This document shows, piece after piece, positions 24,646 to 32,739 of a stretch of DNA of 32,785 nucleotides. The translations under genes were made by a program, and so were the position numbers. Source of the DNA: Anaeromassilibacillus sp. An172 (lineage in GTDB: Bacteria > Bacillota > Clostridia > Oscillospirales > Acutalibacteraceae). The notes under the pieces are model-generated. The model had not been told where the DNA came from, ran no database searches, and saw only the letters and a program-made list of their open reading frames with translations. The stretch is taken from assembly GCF_002160515.1 (NCBI RefSeq), contig NZ_NFKS01000033.1, positions 1 to 32,785 of the forward strand, given 5' to 3'. Position 1 is the first letter of the stretch; each line of letters begins with the position of its first letter.

Positions 24646-25278
24646 ATGAAATCTTATAATATACATCTCATCAGGCACGGAGCTGTCGAGGAAACCATGC
24701 AGGGAAGATACATAGGAACAACTGATGTTCCCTTAAGCGACAAGGGAAAGGCGGATTTGCGCAAGCTTGACCATTTCTGCAAATATCCATACTGTACGGC
24801 TCTTTTTACTTCGCCTTTGAAAAGATGCAAGGAAACCTGTGAAATTCTTTATCCAAACCTGAAACCCATTGTTTTGGACGGTTTTATTGAATGTTCCTTC
24901 GGCGAGTGGGAGGGTCTTACCGCCGAGGATTTGAAAGGCGACGAGGATTTTGAAAAATGGCTGGCAGGCTCTTCCGAGGTTAAGCCTCCAAAAGGTGAAA
25001 GCGGCGCCGACTTTACAAGACGTGTTTGCAGGCTTTTTGAGGATGTTGTAAACGGTCTTATGAAAACCGGAACAACAGATTGTGTTATTGTTACACATGC
25101 CGGAGTTATTTCCACCATATTAGCGGTTTACGGACTGCCACAGGCAAAGCCCTTTGAATGGCAGATGGACCCGGGCTGCGGATACTCCATGAGAATTACT
25201 CCTTTGCTGTGGCAGAGGGACAAGGTGGCTGAGGTTTTTGAAACAGTTCCAAGAGAGCCGGAGGACGAGGAAAACTGA
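24646..25278 (+). CDS. Histidine phosphatase superfamily protein (phosphoglycerate mutase-like)
   Basis: 210 residues. The catalytic RHG motif is at residues 10-12 (H11 is the phosphohistidine), followed by R60 in TSPLKRC, the acid in the ECSFGEWEG segment, and the second histidine H151 in VTHAGVI. The layout (GRYIGTTDVPLSDKG, GEWEGLTAEDL) resembles alpha-ribazole phosphatase (CobC) and broad-specificity phosphatases. No cobalamin genes are nearby, so the substrate is open. AAAGGAG at 24632-24638 marks ATG 24646 as the start. It probably relies on read-through or an unseen promoter, since the tRNA terminator lies just ahead. Confidence 0.85.
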   Translation: MKSYNIHLIRHGAVEETMQGRYIGTTDVPLSDKGKADLRKLDHFCKYPYCTALFTSPLKRCKETCEILYPNLKPIVLDGFIECSFGEWEGLTAEDLKGDEDFEKWLAGSSEVKPPKGESGADFTRRVCRLFEDVVNGLMKTGTTDCVIVTHAGVISTILAVYGLPQAKPFEWQMDPGCGYSMRITPLLWQRDKVAEVFETVPREPEDEEN

Positions 25279-25326
25279 TAAGGCTCTGTTGTTTTTATGA
25301 TTTGTTGATGATAAAATCTCTGAATA

Positions 25327-25355
25327 TTTACAAAATGCGGATTTTGTGATATAAT
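25327..25355 (+). promoter_or_regulatory. Promoter of leuB with extended -10
   Basis: TTTACA (25327-25332), 17-bp spacer, TGA-TATAAT (25347-25355). It gives a leader of about 85 nt. No T-box, leader peptide with leucine codons or other known riboswitch is visible in it. Confidence 0.8.
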
Positions 25356-25416
25356 TTAAATCGTTAAAGTGAAATTATAAGCGTTTGTTACAAGGTTTCG
25401 ACCCGCATCGCTTTAA

Positions 25417-25434
25417 TTTAATTATATAATTAAA
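25417..25434. promoter_or_regulatory. 18-nt AT palindrome abutting the leuB ribosome site
   Basis: TTTAATTATATAATTAAA is its own reverse complement, and its last bases are the first As of the AAAGGGG ribosome site. Folding the leader would partly cover that site. It may be an operator or a translational switch; it is AT-only, so chance is a real alternative. Confidence 0.4.
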
Positions 25435-25446
25435 GGGGTCCTGAAA

Positions 25447-26517
25447 ATGGAAAAGTATAATATTGTACTGCTGAAAGGCGACGGCATCGGTCCGGAAATC
25501 GTAAACGAGGCAGTTAAGGTATTGGACAAGACAGCTGAAAAGTTCGGCTTTGAGGTAAACTATGATGAGGCGCTTTTGGGCGGCTGTGCTATCGACGCTA
25601 CAGGCGTTCCGCTTCCTCAGGAAACTATAGATAAGTGTAAGGCTGCCGACAGCGTTCTTTTGGGCGCAGTAGGCGGTTCTAAGTGGGACACACTTCCGGG
25701 AAATCTCAGACCGGAAGCAGGTCTTTTGGGCATCAGAGGCGCTCTTGGTCTTTTTGCAAACCTTCGCCCTGCTGTTATTTTTGAGCCTTTGAAGGACGCT
25801 TCTCCTTTGAAGGATGAGATTATCGGCAACGCCCTTGACATTATGGTTGTAAGAGAGCTTACAGGCGGTATTTACTTCGGAGAGAGAGGCAGAAAAGAAG
25901 TAAACGGCAATCCTGCGGCTTACGACACAGAGATGTACACAGTTCCTGAAATCGAGAGAATTGCAAGAGTTGCTTTTGATCTTGCTATGAAGAGAAACAA
26001 GAAGCTCACAAGCGTTGACAAGGCAAATGTTCTTGAGTCTTCAAGACTTTGGAGAGAAACTGTTATAAAGGTAAGCGCAGAGTATCCGGAGGTTGAGCTT
26101 AACCACATGTATGTTGACAACTGCGCAATGCAGCTTGTTAGAAATCCGGGACAGTTTGATGTTCTTGTTACATCAAATATTTTCGGCGATATTCTTTCCG
26201 ACGAAGCTTCAATGATAAGCGGTTCTATCGGTATGCTGGCTTCTGCAAGCCTTAACGGAAATCAGAGCGGCCTTTACGAGCCTATCCACGGCAGTGCTCC
26301 TGATATTGCAGGCTTGGGCATTGCAAACCCGATTGCTACTATTCTTTCCGTTGCTATGATGCTGAGATTTTCTCTTAATCAGCCTGAGGCTGCAAATGCT
26401 ATTGAAGCTGCGGTAAATAAAATTTTGCTTACTCACAGAACTCCTGATATCTACACAGAGGGAACAACTAAGGTTTCATGCAGTGAGATGGGAGATTTAA
26501 TCAGCAATCTTATCTGA
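25447..26517 (+). CDS. leuB: 3-isopropylmalate dehydrogenase LeuB
   Basis: 356 residues. Oxidatively decarboxylates 3-isopropylmalate in leucine synthesis with NAD+ and Mg2+. Substrate-binding arginines lie in [11 protein letters not shown] and ANLRP, R136 is in [12 protein letters not shown]192 in SVDKANVLE, and the metal-binding aspartates are D224, D248 and D252 ([20 protein letters not shown]). The long form and [11 protein letters not shown] distinguish it from isocitrate and tartrate dehydrogenases. It stands apart from leuA, leuC and leuD, with its own promoter. A PHP phosphatase gene follows after 31 nt, possibly in the same transcript. Confidence 0.95.
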   Translation: MEKYNIVLLKGDGIGPEIVNEAVKVLDKTAEKFGFEVNYDEALLGGCAIDATGVPLPQETIDKCKAADSVLLGAVGGSKWDTLPGNLRPEAGLLGIRGALGLFANLRPAVIFEPLKDASPLKDEIIGNALDIMVVRELTGGIYFGERGRKEVNGNPAAYDTEMYTVPEIERIARVAFDLAMKRNKKLTSVDKANVLESSRLWRETVIKVSAEYPEVELNHMYVDNCAMQLVRNPGQFDVLVTSNIFGDILSDEASMISGSIGMLASASLNGNQSGLYEPIHGSAPDIAGLGIANPIATILSVAMMLRFSLNQPEAANAIEAAVNKILLTHRTPDIYTEGTTKVSCSEMGDLISNLI

Positions 26518-26548
26518 TAAATACAGTCTTACAAAAGGAGAGGTTTAA

Positions 26549-27256
26549 ATGAAACACTGCGATTTGCACACACATATTTTGCCCTCAATAGATGACGGCT
26601 CTAAAAGTGTGGAGGAAAGTGTAAAACTTCTCCGAGGACTTAAAGAGCAGGGTGTGGAATGTGTGTGCTTTACGCCTCATTATTATTCACACATGGTTCC
26701 GGCAAAGGAGTTTTTGAGAAAGAGAAAAGCAGCTTTTGAAAGCCTTAAAGACAGTATTCCTCAGGGGATTGAGGTAAGGCTTGGGGCGGAGGTTTTTGTA
26801 ACCGATTATCTTTTCTCCCAGGAAAATGTTCTCAATAAGCTTTGTTACGGAAAATCCAATTACATGCTTACGGAATTTGCTTATTCTTCTGATTTTGAGG
26901 ATGGAAGTTATACCAATCTTTTGAAGTTAAAGCAAAAGGGAATTACTCCGGTTTTTGCCCATATTGAGAGATATCCAAAGCTTATGAAAAACCACGATAA
27001 GATAGTTGATATGGTTAATATGGGAATACTGTTTCAGACAAATGCTGTTTCCTACTGTGAAATAGGTACGAGAAAGAAGCTTTTAAGGCTGGTGGATGAG
27101 GGTCTTGTGCATATTGTTGCCACTGACGTACATTCCGAAAAGAGAAATTCCTATAAGTACTATGGTGCGGCTGTAAAATATATTGAAAAAAAGCTGGGAA
27201 GAGCAGCTGTGGAAAGGCTTTGCCAAAACAGCGTGGAGATTTTCAGCAAAACCTGA
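26549..27256 (+). CDS. PHP-domain protein-tyrosine phosphatase, CpsB/YwqE-like
   Basis: 235 residues, typical CpsB/CapC length. Metal-binding motifs in order: DLHTHILP (H7, H9), DDG (15-17), TPHYY (H44), GAEV (E81), FAHIERYP (H138) and ATDVHS (D193, H195). These enzymes dephosphorylate the tyrosine kinases that control capsule or exopolysaccharide synthesis. Here no capsule genes or BY-kinase are adjacent, so it either acts in trans or has another phosphoprotein as substrate. A good ribosome site (AAAGGAGAGG) precedes the ATG. A terminator follows at 27261-27290. Confidence 0.9.
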   Translation: MKHCDLHTHILPSIDDGSKSVEESVKLLRGLKEQGVECVCFTPHYYSHMVPAKEFLRKRKAAFESLKDSIPQGIEVRLGAEVFVTDYLFSQENVLNKLCYGKSNYMLTEFAYSSDFEDGSYTNLLKLKQKGITPVFAHIERYPKLMKNHDKIVDMVNMGILFQTNAVSYCEIGTRKKLLRLVDEGLVHIVATDVHSEKRNSYKYYGAAVKYIEKKLGRAAVERLCQNSVEIFSKT

Positions 27257-27260
27257 TTTA

Positions 27261-27290
27261 AAAATCCATCGCTTAGGCGGTGGGTTTTTT
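27261..27290 (+). terminator. Intrinsic terminator after the PHP phosphatase gene
   Basis: Twelve-bp stem with two G-U pairs (27261-27272 with 27277-27288), TTAG loop, T-run to 27290. Only 22 nt separate it from the response-regulator start, so that gene must depend on read-through or a promoter overlapping the hairpin. Confidence 0.85.
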
Positions 27291-27312
27291 ATATCTGAAA
27301 AAGGAGGTTAAA

Positions 27313-27984
27313 ATGAACAGAATACTTTTGGTTGAGGATGACAAGAGCATTATTGAAAATCTAAGCGCATTTCTAAAGGATGAGGGCTTTATGGTTGAAA
27401 GCACTTCAACACAGAACGAAGCTTTAGAGATGGTGGAAAACAGTGATTTTGACTTGGTTTTACTGGATATTTCTTTGGCTCAGGGCAACGGCTTTGCGGT
27501 TTGCTCGGGAATAAAATCATCAAAGGATATACCGGTTATATTTCTTACCGCTTCCGGTGATGAGTATTCCGTGGTTGCCGGCCTTGATATGGGTGCAGAC
27601 GACTATATAAACAAGCCCTTTCGACCCAGAGAGCTTATTTCAAGAATTAAAAGTGTTTTGAGAAGATACGGAAAAACTCCTTCTTCTATGGAGGAAGGCG
27701 GGATAAGGCTTGACCCTGTAAAGGGAACTGTTCAGAAAAACGGAAAGGAAATCTTTCTTTCCGCCCTTGAATACAAGCTGCTTTTGGTTTTCTTTAACAA
27801 CCGTGGAAAGGTTCTGACACGAAATGCTCTCCTTGATGAGATTTGGGACGTTTCAGGGGATTTTGTCAATGACAATACTCTGACGGTTTATATAAAAAGA
27901 CTTAGAGAAAAAATTGAGGATGACCCTCAGAAACCTGCGGTTATAAAAACTGTCAGGGGTCTTGGTTACAAGCTGGGAAGGTAG
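27313..27984 (+). CDS. OmpR/BceR-like response regulator
   Basis: 223 residues. Receiver domain with acidic pocket E8-D9-D10, phospho-acceptor D52 (LLDISLA), T79 and K101 (NKPF), then an OmpR/PhoB winged helix (about 125-222; VLTRNALLDEIWD, NTLTVYIKRLREKIEDDP, VIKTVRGLGYKLG). AAGGAGGT lies 4-5 nt before ATG 27313, which is better than upstream in-frame GTG 27280 inside the terminator. The kinase gene begins 4 nt after its stop. It probably controls the ABC genes at 29094 through the tandem boxes at 29011-29046. Confidence 0.92.
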   Translation: MNRILLVEDDKSIIENLSAFLKDEGFMVESTSTQNEALEMVENSDFDLVLLDISLAQGNGFAVCSGIKSSKDIPVIFLTASGDEYSVVAGLDMGADDYINKPFRPRELISRIKSVLRRYGKTPSSMEEGGIRLDPVKGTVQKNGKEIFLSALEYKLLLVFFNNRGKVLTRNALLDEIWDVSGDFVNDNTLTVYIKRLREKIEDDPQKPAVIKTVRGLGYKLGR

Positions 27985-27988
27985 AAAT

Positions 27989-28993
27989 ATGATTTTCAGA
28001 AATAAAGGTTCAAAATATTTACTTTGTTTTGCACTGGTGATTATTGCGGTGACCTGCGGTTTACAGTATGTTTTTTTTAATGAAAGGGCTGTTATAATAA
28101 CCGCCGTGGGGGAGATACTCATAACAATTTGTTATGTTGCCGCCACATGTTTCAGATACAGAAAAATATCAAACATTACCTATGAAATAGATAAAATCCT
28201 GGACGGAAGCAGCAAAATAAATTTTAAAAGCTTTAAAGAGGGGGAGCTTGCCATTTTAAGCGACAGGGTGGAAAAGCTTGTGGCTATTTTAAATCAGCAA
28301 AAGGAAACACTTAAAAAGGACAAGATTTATTTAAGCGATTCCATTGCGGATATTTCTCATCAGCTCAAAACTCCTCTCACCGCCATAAATCTTATTCTTA
28401 TAAGAATGAGAAAAAGTGATTTGAGCCGTGAGGAGCGTATGTCTCTTATCAGAGAGCTTACAAGGCTTACTGAACGCACACAGTGGCTTATTTCAGTGCT
28501 TTTGAAAATTTCTAAAATAGATACGGGAACTCTTGTTATGACAAAGGAGAAAATTTCTGTTTCGGACCTTGTTAAAAAGGCTTACGAGCCTGTGGCGGTG
28601 GCTATGGATTTAAAAAATCAGAGCTTTATATGTGAGTGCGGTGAATGTTCTGTAAATGCTGATTTTCAGTGGACATGTGAGGCGGTTGCAAACATTATTA
28701 AAAACTGTATGGAGCATACGCCGGAGGGCGGAACAGTGAAGGTTTCAGCTTCTGAAACAAATATTTACACTGAAATTGTCATTGAAGACAACGGAAAAGG
28801 CATTGACCCAGAGGATTTGCCACATATTTTTGAGAGGTTCTACAGAGGAAAAGATTCTGACCCCAACAGCGTGGGGATAGGGCTTGCCCTTGCCCGAATG
28901 ATAATAACCGGACAGGAGGGCATAATAAAAGCCCAAAACAAAAGAGACGGCGGGGCAAGGTTTATCATTAGGTTTTATAAAATGGTGGTTTAA
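27989..28993 (+). CDS. Intramembrane-sensing histidine kinase, BceS-like
   Basis: 334 residues. Two membrane helices (about 11-30 and 35-54) are joined by a loop of only ~4 residues, so there is no extracellular sensor domain. Next come the phospho-acceptor H124 (DISHQLKTPL), the N-box E231-N235-N239, the ATP lid DNGKGIDPEDL (267-277), the F-box HIFERFYRG and the G-box VGIGLALA. Length and topology match BceS-type kinases, which sense antimicrobial peptides through a partner ABC transporter. The start at ATG 27989 follows GGGAAGG by 7-8 nt; an in-frame TTG at 27962 lies inside the upstream gene. The adjacent ABC genes are the obvious partners. Confidence 0.9.
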   Translation: MIFRNKGSKYLLCFALVIIAVTCGLQYVFFNERAVIITAVGEILITICYVAATCFRYRKISNITYEIDKILDGSSKINFKSFKEGELAILSDRVEKLVAILNQQKETLKKDKIYLSDSIADISHQLKTPLTAINLILIRMRKSDLSREERMSLIRELTRLTERTQWLISVLLKISKIDTGTLVMTKEKISVSDLVKKAYEPVAVAMDLKNQSFICECGECSVNADFQWTCEAVANIIKNCMEHTPEGGTVKVSASETNIYTEIVIEDNGKGIDPEDLPHIFERFYRGKDSDPNSVGIGLALARMIITGQEGIIKAQNKRDGGARFIIRFYKMVV

Positions 28994-29010
28994 TAAAATA
29001 ATCTTCAAAG

Positions 29011-29046
29011 TGACGTTTTTGTAATATTAGAGTCACCGCCATGTCA
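29011..29046 (+). promoter_or_regulatory. Tandem BceR-like binding boxes upstream of the ABC transporter genes
   Basis: Box 1, TGACG-TTTT-TGTAA (29011-29024), and box 2, TCACC-GCCA-TGTCA (29033-29046), match the BceR-type consensus TNACA-N4-TGTAA at 8 of 9 and 7 of 9 defined positions. Starts are 22 bp apart, about two helical turns, so dimers would sit on the same face. Box 2 covers the -35 region of the promoter below, which has no recognisable -35 hexamer: the layout of an activator-dependent promoter. Confidence 0.6.
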
Positions 29047-29057
29047 TCTTGAGTCTG

Positions 29058-29063
29058 TATAAT
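29058..29063 (+). promoter_or_regulatory. -10 box of the ABC transporter operon
   Basis: TATAAT, consensus, without a -35 hexamer at the right distance (the 17-bp position reads ACCGCC). Expected start near 29070, 24 nt before the ATG. Confidence 0.6.
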
Positions 29064-29093
29064 TACAGCATAAACTAAACGGAGGGACAATAT

Positions 29094-29777
29094 ATGGAAA
29101 TACTGAGAGTTGAGAATTTATGCAAAGTATACGGACAGGGAGAAAACACGGTTAGAGCTCTTGACGGGGTTTCATTCTCCGTTGAAAAGGGTGAGTTTTT
29201 GGCGATTATCGGCCCCAGTGGTTCAGGTAAATCCACACTTCTCCATATTTTAGGAGGCGTTGACACACCTACTTCCGGAAAGGTTATGATGAACGGTCAG
29301 GATGTTTACAGACAGAGCGACAATAACCTGGCGATTTTCAGACGACGCCATGTGGGACTTATCTATCAGTTTTATAACCTTATCCCGGTGCTTAATGTTA
29401 GGGAAAACATCACTCTTCCTCTGCTTATGGACGGAAGAAAGGTCAATGAAAACAAGCTTGATGAAATGCTTAAAGTTCTTAAATTAAAGGGCAGGGAAAA
29501 GCATCTTCCTAACCAGCTTTCAGGAGGTCAGCAGCAGAGAGTATCTATCGGCAGAGCCTTGATAAATGAACCGTCTGTTATACTTGCCGACGAGCCGACA
29601 GGAAACCTTGACTCAAAAAACAGCAGGGAGATTGTTGAGCTTTTGAAGTATTACAACCGTGAGTACAACCAGACACTGATTGTAATAACCCATGACGAGG
29701 ATATAGCCTTGCAGGCAGATAGAATTATTTCCATCGAGGACGGAAAAATCACCCGAGATGAGGTGATCCGCAGATGA
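29094..29777 (+). CDS. ABC transporter ATP-binding protein (MacB/LolD/BceA-type)
   Basis: 227 residues, a stand-alone ATPase: Walker A GPSGSGKST (40-48), Q-loop YQFYNLIPVLNVRENI, signature LSGGQQQRVSIGRAL, Walker B VILADEPTGNLD and H-loop ITHDED. The NLIPVL Q-loop and ADEPTGNLD are typical of ATPases that pair with FtsX-type permeases. GGAGGG lies before the ATG. The TGA overlaps the next ATG by 4 nt, so the pair is coupled. It likely powers mechanotransmission-type removal or export of a lipid- or peptide-like compound. Confidence 0.93.
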   Translation: MEILRVENLCKVYGQGENTVRALDGVSFSVEKGEFLAIIGPSGSGKSTLLHILGGVDTPTSGKVMMNGQDVYRQSDNNLAIFRRRHVGLIYQFYNLIPVLNVRENITLPLLMDGRKVNENKLDEMLKVLKLKGREKHLPNQLSGGQQQRVSIGRALINEPSVILADEPTGNLDSKNSREIVELLKYYNREYNQTLIVITHDEDIALQADRIISIEDGKITRDEVIRR

Positions 29778-32383
29778 ACATAATGAATAAAGTGACGTTA
29801 CAGTCCATGAAGAAAAACAAAACCAGAACTATTGTCACAATTGTGGGAATTATTCTTTCGGTTTCTATGGTGACTGCTGTTACAACCATCGTTACAAGCC
29901 TGCAGAATTATCTGTATGAATCGGCTGTTTATGAAAACGGCAGCTGGCATGGTATGTTTCAAAATATTTCCTATGAAAAGGGAGAGGAAATAGCTCATGA
30001 TGAAAGTGTTGCAGATACAGTATATACCCAGTATATAGGCTATGCGAAAATGGAGGCTTCTCAAAATGATTTTAAGCCTTATCTTTATGTGATTGGCGGA
30101 AATGATGAAACCTTTGGTACTTTGCCTATACATTTGACAGAGGGCAGACTTCCGCAAAATGATGCGGAAATAATTCTTCCCAATCATTTGGAAAGCAACG
30201 GCGGCGTAAGGTATGATATAAACGATGTTTTGGTGCTTCCCCTTGGTGACAGAATAAGCGGGGGATATAAGCTGTTTCAAAATAATCCTATAACCGGGGA
30301 ATACGACGATAAGGGAAATATAATAATTTCTGACGAGGAAACATTGGAAACCAATACTCTGAAACAGTATACCATTGTAGGATTTTATGAAAGACCTTCC
30401 TTTGAAAATTATACCGCTCCGGGATATACGGCTATCACTTTTTCCGATTTAAGTGACCAGTCGGCTGTTTATGACGTCTACTACACAATGAAAAATCCTC
30501 AGGATGTAATTGATTTCAGCAATTATTATTTTTTTGAAGAGGGATTAGGCGGTTCTACAAACAACGAAGTTTTGATGTATCAGGGTGTTTCTCAGTACGA
30601 AACCTACACAAGCTCACTTAACGGAATGATAATAATTCTTATATTAATTATAATGACAGGTTCAATCGCTTTGATTTACAATGCTTTTTCAATTTCCGTA
30701 AGCGAGAGAACAGTGCAGTTCGGTTTGCTCTCATCTATAGGAGCTACAAAAAAGCAGATAAGAAAAAGCGTAAGGTTTGAAGCCTTGGTTTTGGGACTTA
30801 TAGGAATACCTTTAGGTATTCTTGCGGGAATCGGTGGAATAGGTGTTACCTTTTTCCTTTTAGGCGATAAGCTCAAAACCTTTACCACAAGCATTGTGGG
30901 CGGTAACAGCGTTCAGTTCCATATGTTGGTTTCCTGGGTTGGAATTGCTGCGGCTGTTGTAATAGCCTGCATAACATTGGCTGTATCTGTAATAAAACCG
31001 GCTTTCAGGGCTTCAAGAATTACAGCTATTGAGGCAATAAGGTCTTCAAAAGATATAAGCGACAGAAAAGCCGACAGGAAAAATCACAAGACAAGCAAAT
31101 TAACCTATAAAATTTTCGGTCTTCCGGGAGTTCTTGCAAAGAAATACTACACAAGAAGCGCTAAAAAGTACAGGGCTACTATTATTTCTCTCTTTATGAG
31201 CATAGTTCTTTTTGTCAGCGCAAGTTCTTTTATACTGTATCTTACAAGCAGTGTAAACAATGTTTACTACAGAGCGGATTATGATATTACAGCGACCATA
31301 AGCTCTGATTATGCTGACTCAAAGGAGGAAGTTCTTCAGGAAGTCAGAAATCTTGGTTCTGTTGACAAAGCAAGTTCATCTGTAATGAGTAATTTCTTAG
31401 TTGAAAACGGAGAGGAGCTTTTGACCGATGAGGGAAAAGCGGCGCTTATGGACAAATACGGCTTTGACAGATTTGAAGATTTAAGCGTTGATATGTTCCT
31501 TGTGGGATTTGACGATGAAACATATGAAAATTATGTGACTTCTCTGGGACTTAATCCAGAGACTTTGGGAGAAAATGACATTATCATTTATGGACTTGGT
31601 CAGACAATAGATTATAAAAACGGAACTGTTAAAAGCTATGATTTTTTGAAAGATACAGCGAAAACAGTTAAATTCTCTGAGAAAACCTATAACAATGAAA
31701 CTGAAACCTATGAAAAGGGTGAGGAATACAGCTTTAATGTGGTTACAACAGCCGAAAGTATGCCTTTTGGATATAACGGCAGAGACAGTGTTTCTTCAAA
31801 TGTTGTTTATGGTGTTGTGAGAGACAGCTCATATGTTTTTGAAGGCGTAATGGGAGCCGCTTTATATATAGACAGCAACGACTATGCAAAGACTGAAAAG
31901 GAACTGGGAGAAATAAACGGAGTATCGTCTGTTTACAACATTGCCGCAGAAATTGAAAATTCCAGAACACTTATGATGGTTATAAATGTGTTCGCTTATG
32001 GATTTATAGTTTTGATTTCTCTTATTTCTGTGACAAATGTATTTAACACCATTGTTACTAACTTAAAGCTTCGACAGAGAGATTTTGCAATGCTTCGCTC
32101 TGTGGGAATGACCAAGGGCGGCTTTAGAAGAATGATGATTTTTGAGTGCCTTATTTACGGTACAAAGGCACTGCTGTTTGGTATTCCGGTTTCATTTTTG
32201 ATAACTATTTGGATTTACAGCAGTGTCAATGTCACCTGGGACGGAGGATTTTTAATTCCTTGGTCCGCTTACGGAATCGTTATTGTAAGCGTGTTTATTG
32301 TTGTTCTGATTTCTATGGTTTACGCTATGTCAAAGATAAACAGAAACAATCTTGTGGAAACTCTGAGAAAAGACAGTATCTGA
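29774..32383 (+). CDS. Large FtsX/MacB-type ABC permease with two extracellular domains
   Basis: 869 residues. A membrane helix at about 18-42 is followed by a ~240-residue extracellular domain and an FtsX-type helix trio (about 287-310, 335-365, 385-410). A positively charged linker comes next, then a second half with helix near 465-490, a ~280-residue extracellular domain and another helix trio (about 770-865). Both halves carry the FtsX pattern (LLSSIGATKKQIRKSVRFEALVLGL and MLRSVGMTKGGFRRMMIFECLIYG). This duplicated 4+4 layout differs from BceB (10 helices, one large domain), although the two-component system looks BceRS-like. A bacitracin- or lantibiotic-type defence transporter is a reasonable guess. 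A terminator follows at 32434. Confidence 0.9.
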   Translation: MNIMNKVTLQSMKKNKTRTIVTIVGIILSVSMVTAVTTIVTSLQNYLYESAVYENGSWHGMFQNISYEKGEEIAHDESVADTVYTQYIGYAKMEASQNDFKPYLYVIGGNDETFGTLPIHLTEGRLPQNDAEIILPNHLESNGGVRYDINDVLVLPLGDRISGGYKLFQNNPITGEYDDKGNIIISDEETLETNTLKQYTIVGFYERPSFENYTAPGYTAITFSDLSDQSAVYDVYYTMKNPQDVIDFSNYYFFEEGLGGSTNNEVLMYQGVSQYETYTSSLNGMIIILILIIMTGSIALIYNAFSISVSERTVQFGLLSSIGATKKQIRKSVRFEALVLGLIGIPLGILAGIGGIGVTFFLLGDKLKTFTTSIVGGNSVQFHMLVSWVGIAAAVVIACITLAVSVIKPAFRASRITAIEAIRSSKDISDRKADRKNHKTSKLTYKIFGLPGVLAKKYYTRSAKKYRATIISLFMSIVLFVSASSFILYLTSSVNNVYYRADYDITATISSDYADSKEEVLQEVRNLGSVDKASSSVMSNFLVENGEELLTDEGKAALMDKYGFDRFEDLSVDMFLVGFDDETYENYVTSLGLNPETLGENDIIIYGLGQTIDYKNGTVKSYDFLKDTAKTVKFSEKTYNNETETYEKGEEYSFNVVTTAESMPFGYNGRDSVSSNVVYGVVRDSSYVFEGVMGAALYIDSNDYAKTEKELGEINGVSSVYNIAAEIENSRTLMMVINVFAYGFIVLISLISVTNVFNTIVTNLKLRQRDFAMLRSVGMTKGGFRRMMIFECLIYGTKALLFGIPVSFLITIWIYSSVNVTWDGGFLIPWSAYGIVIVSVFIVVLISMVYAMSKINRNNLVETLRKDSI

Positions 32384-32433
32384 TTTTAAGTTTTTATATT
32401 TAATCCTCTTTAACAACTTTATCATTCACAGCG

Positions 32434-32465
32434 AAAAAAGCACAGACTTCGGTTTGTGCTTTTTT
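32434..32465 (+). terminator. UUCG-tetraloop terminator after the permease gene
   Basis: Fourteen-pair stem with one G-U (32434-32447 with 32452-32465) closed by C(TTCG)G, with A-run and T-run flanks. It also works in reverse. Confidence 0.92.
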
Positions 32466-32501
32466 CTTGTTCTTAAATGAAAATAAGAAACCTAAATAAA
32501 T

Positions 32502-32587
32502 CAGTTTTTTATATAATGAAATATAACTAAAAAGCAGATTGTTTATTAAATATTTTTTTCAAGAGCTTCACTTTATATAAAAAACTG
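32502..32587. repeat. Perfect 15-bp inverted repeat enclosing 56 bp of AT-rich DNA
   Basis: CAGTTTTTTATATAA (32502-32516) and its exact reverse complement at 32573-32587. There is no open frame inside and no obvious target duplication. It could be a miniature mobile-element remnant, a long RNA stem or an AT-rich coincidence. Confidence 0.5.
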
Positions 32588-32605
32588 TTAATCGAATTTT
32601 TGTTA

Positions 32606-32634
32606 TTTGTATTTATTTGTTAAAATGATATAAT
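32606..32634 (+). promoter_or_regulatory. Promoter of the gene starting at 32740, with extended -10
   Basis: TTTGTA (32606-32611), 17-bp spacer, TGA-TATAAT (32626-32634). The -35 is poor, but the extended -10 supports it. The leader would be about 100 nt. Confidence 0.65.
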
Positions 32635-32645
32635 TACAATGTATA

Positions 32646-32664
32646 GTGATAATAAATTTATCAC
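32646..32664. promoter_or_regulatory. 7-5-7 palindrome at the expected transcription start
   Basis: GTGATAA-TAAAT-TTATCAC, 11 bp downstream of the -10 box, a typical repressor position. It has some resemblance to Fur-type TGATAAT repeats, but the spacing differs, so the regulator is unknown. Confidence 0.5.
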
Positions 32665-32739
32665 AAGATTATCAGGAAAGACCAACTATAAAAAGTCAAT
32701 AGGAAAAATAAAAAAATAACGAATAAGGGATGAAAAAAT

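Noticed and set aside
25356-25446. T-box or leucine leader peptide ahead of leuB
   Set aside because: No T-box core sequence, no specifier arrangement and no short frame with leucine codons and a ribosome site.
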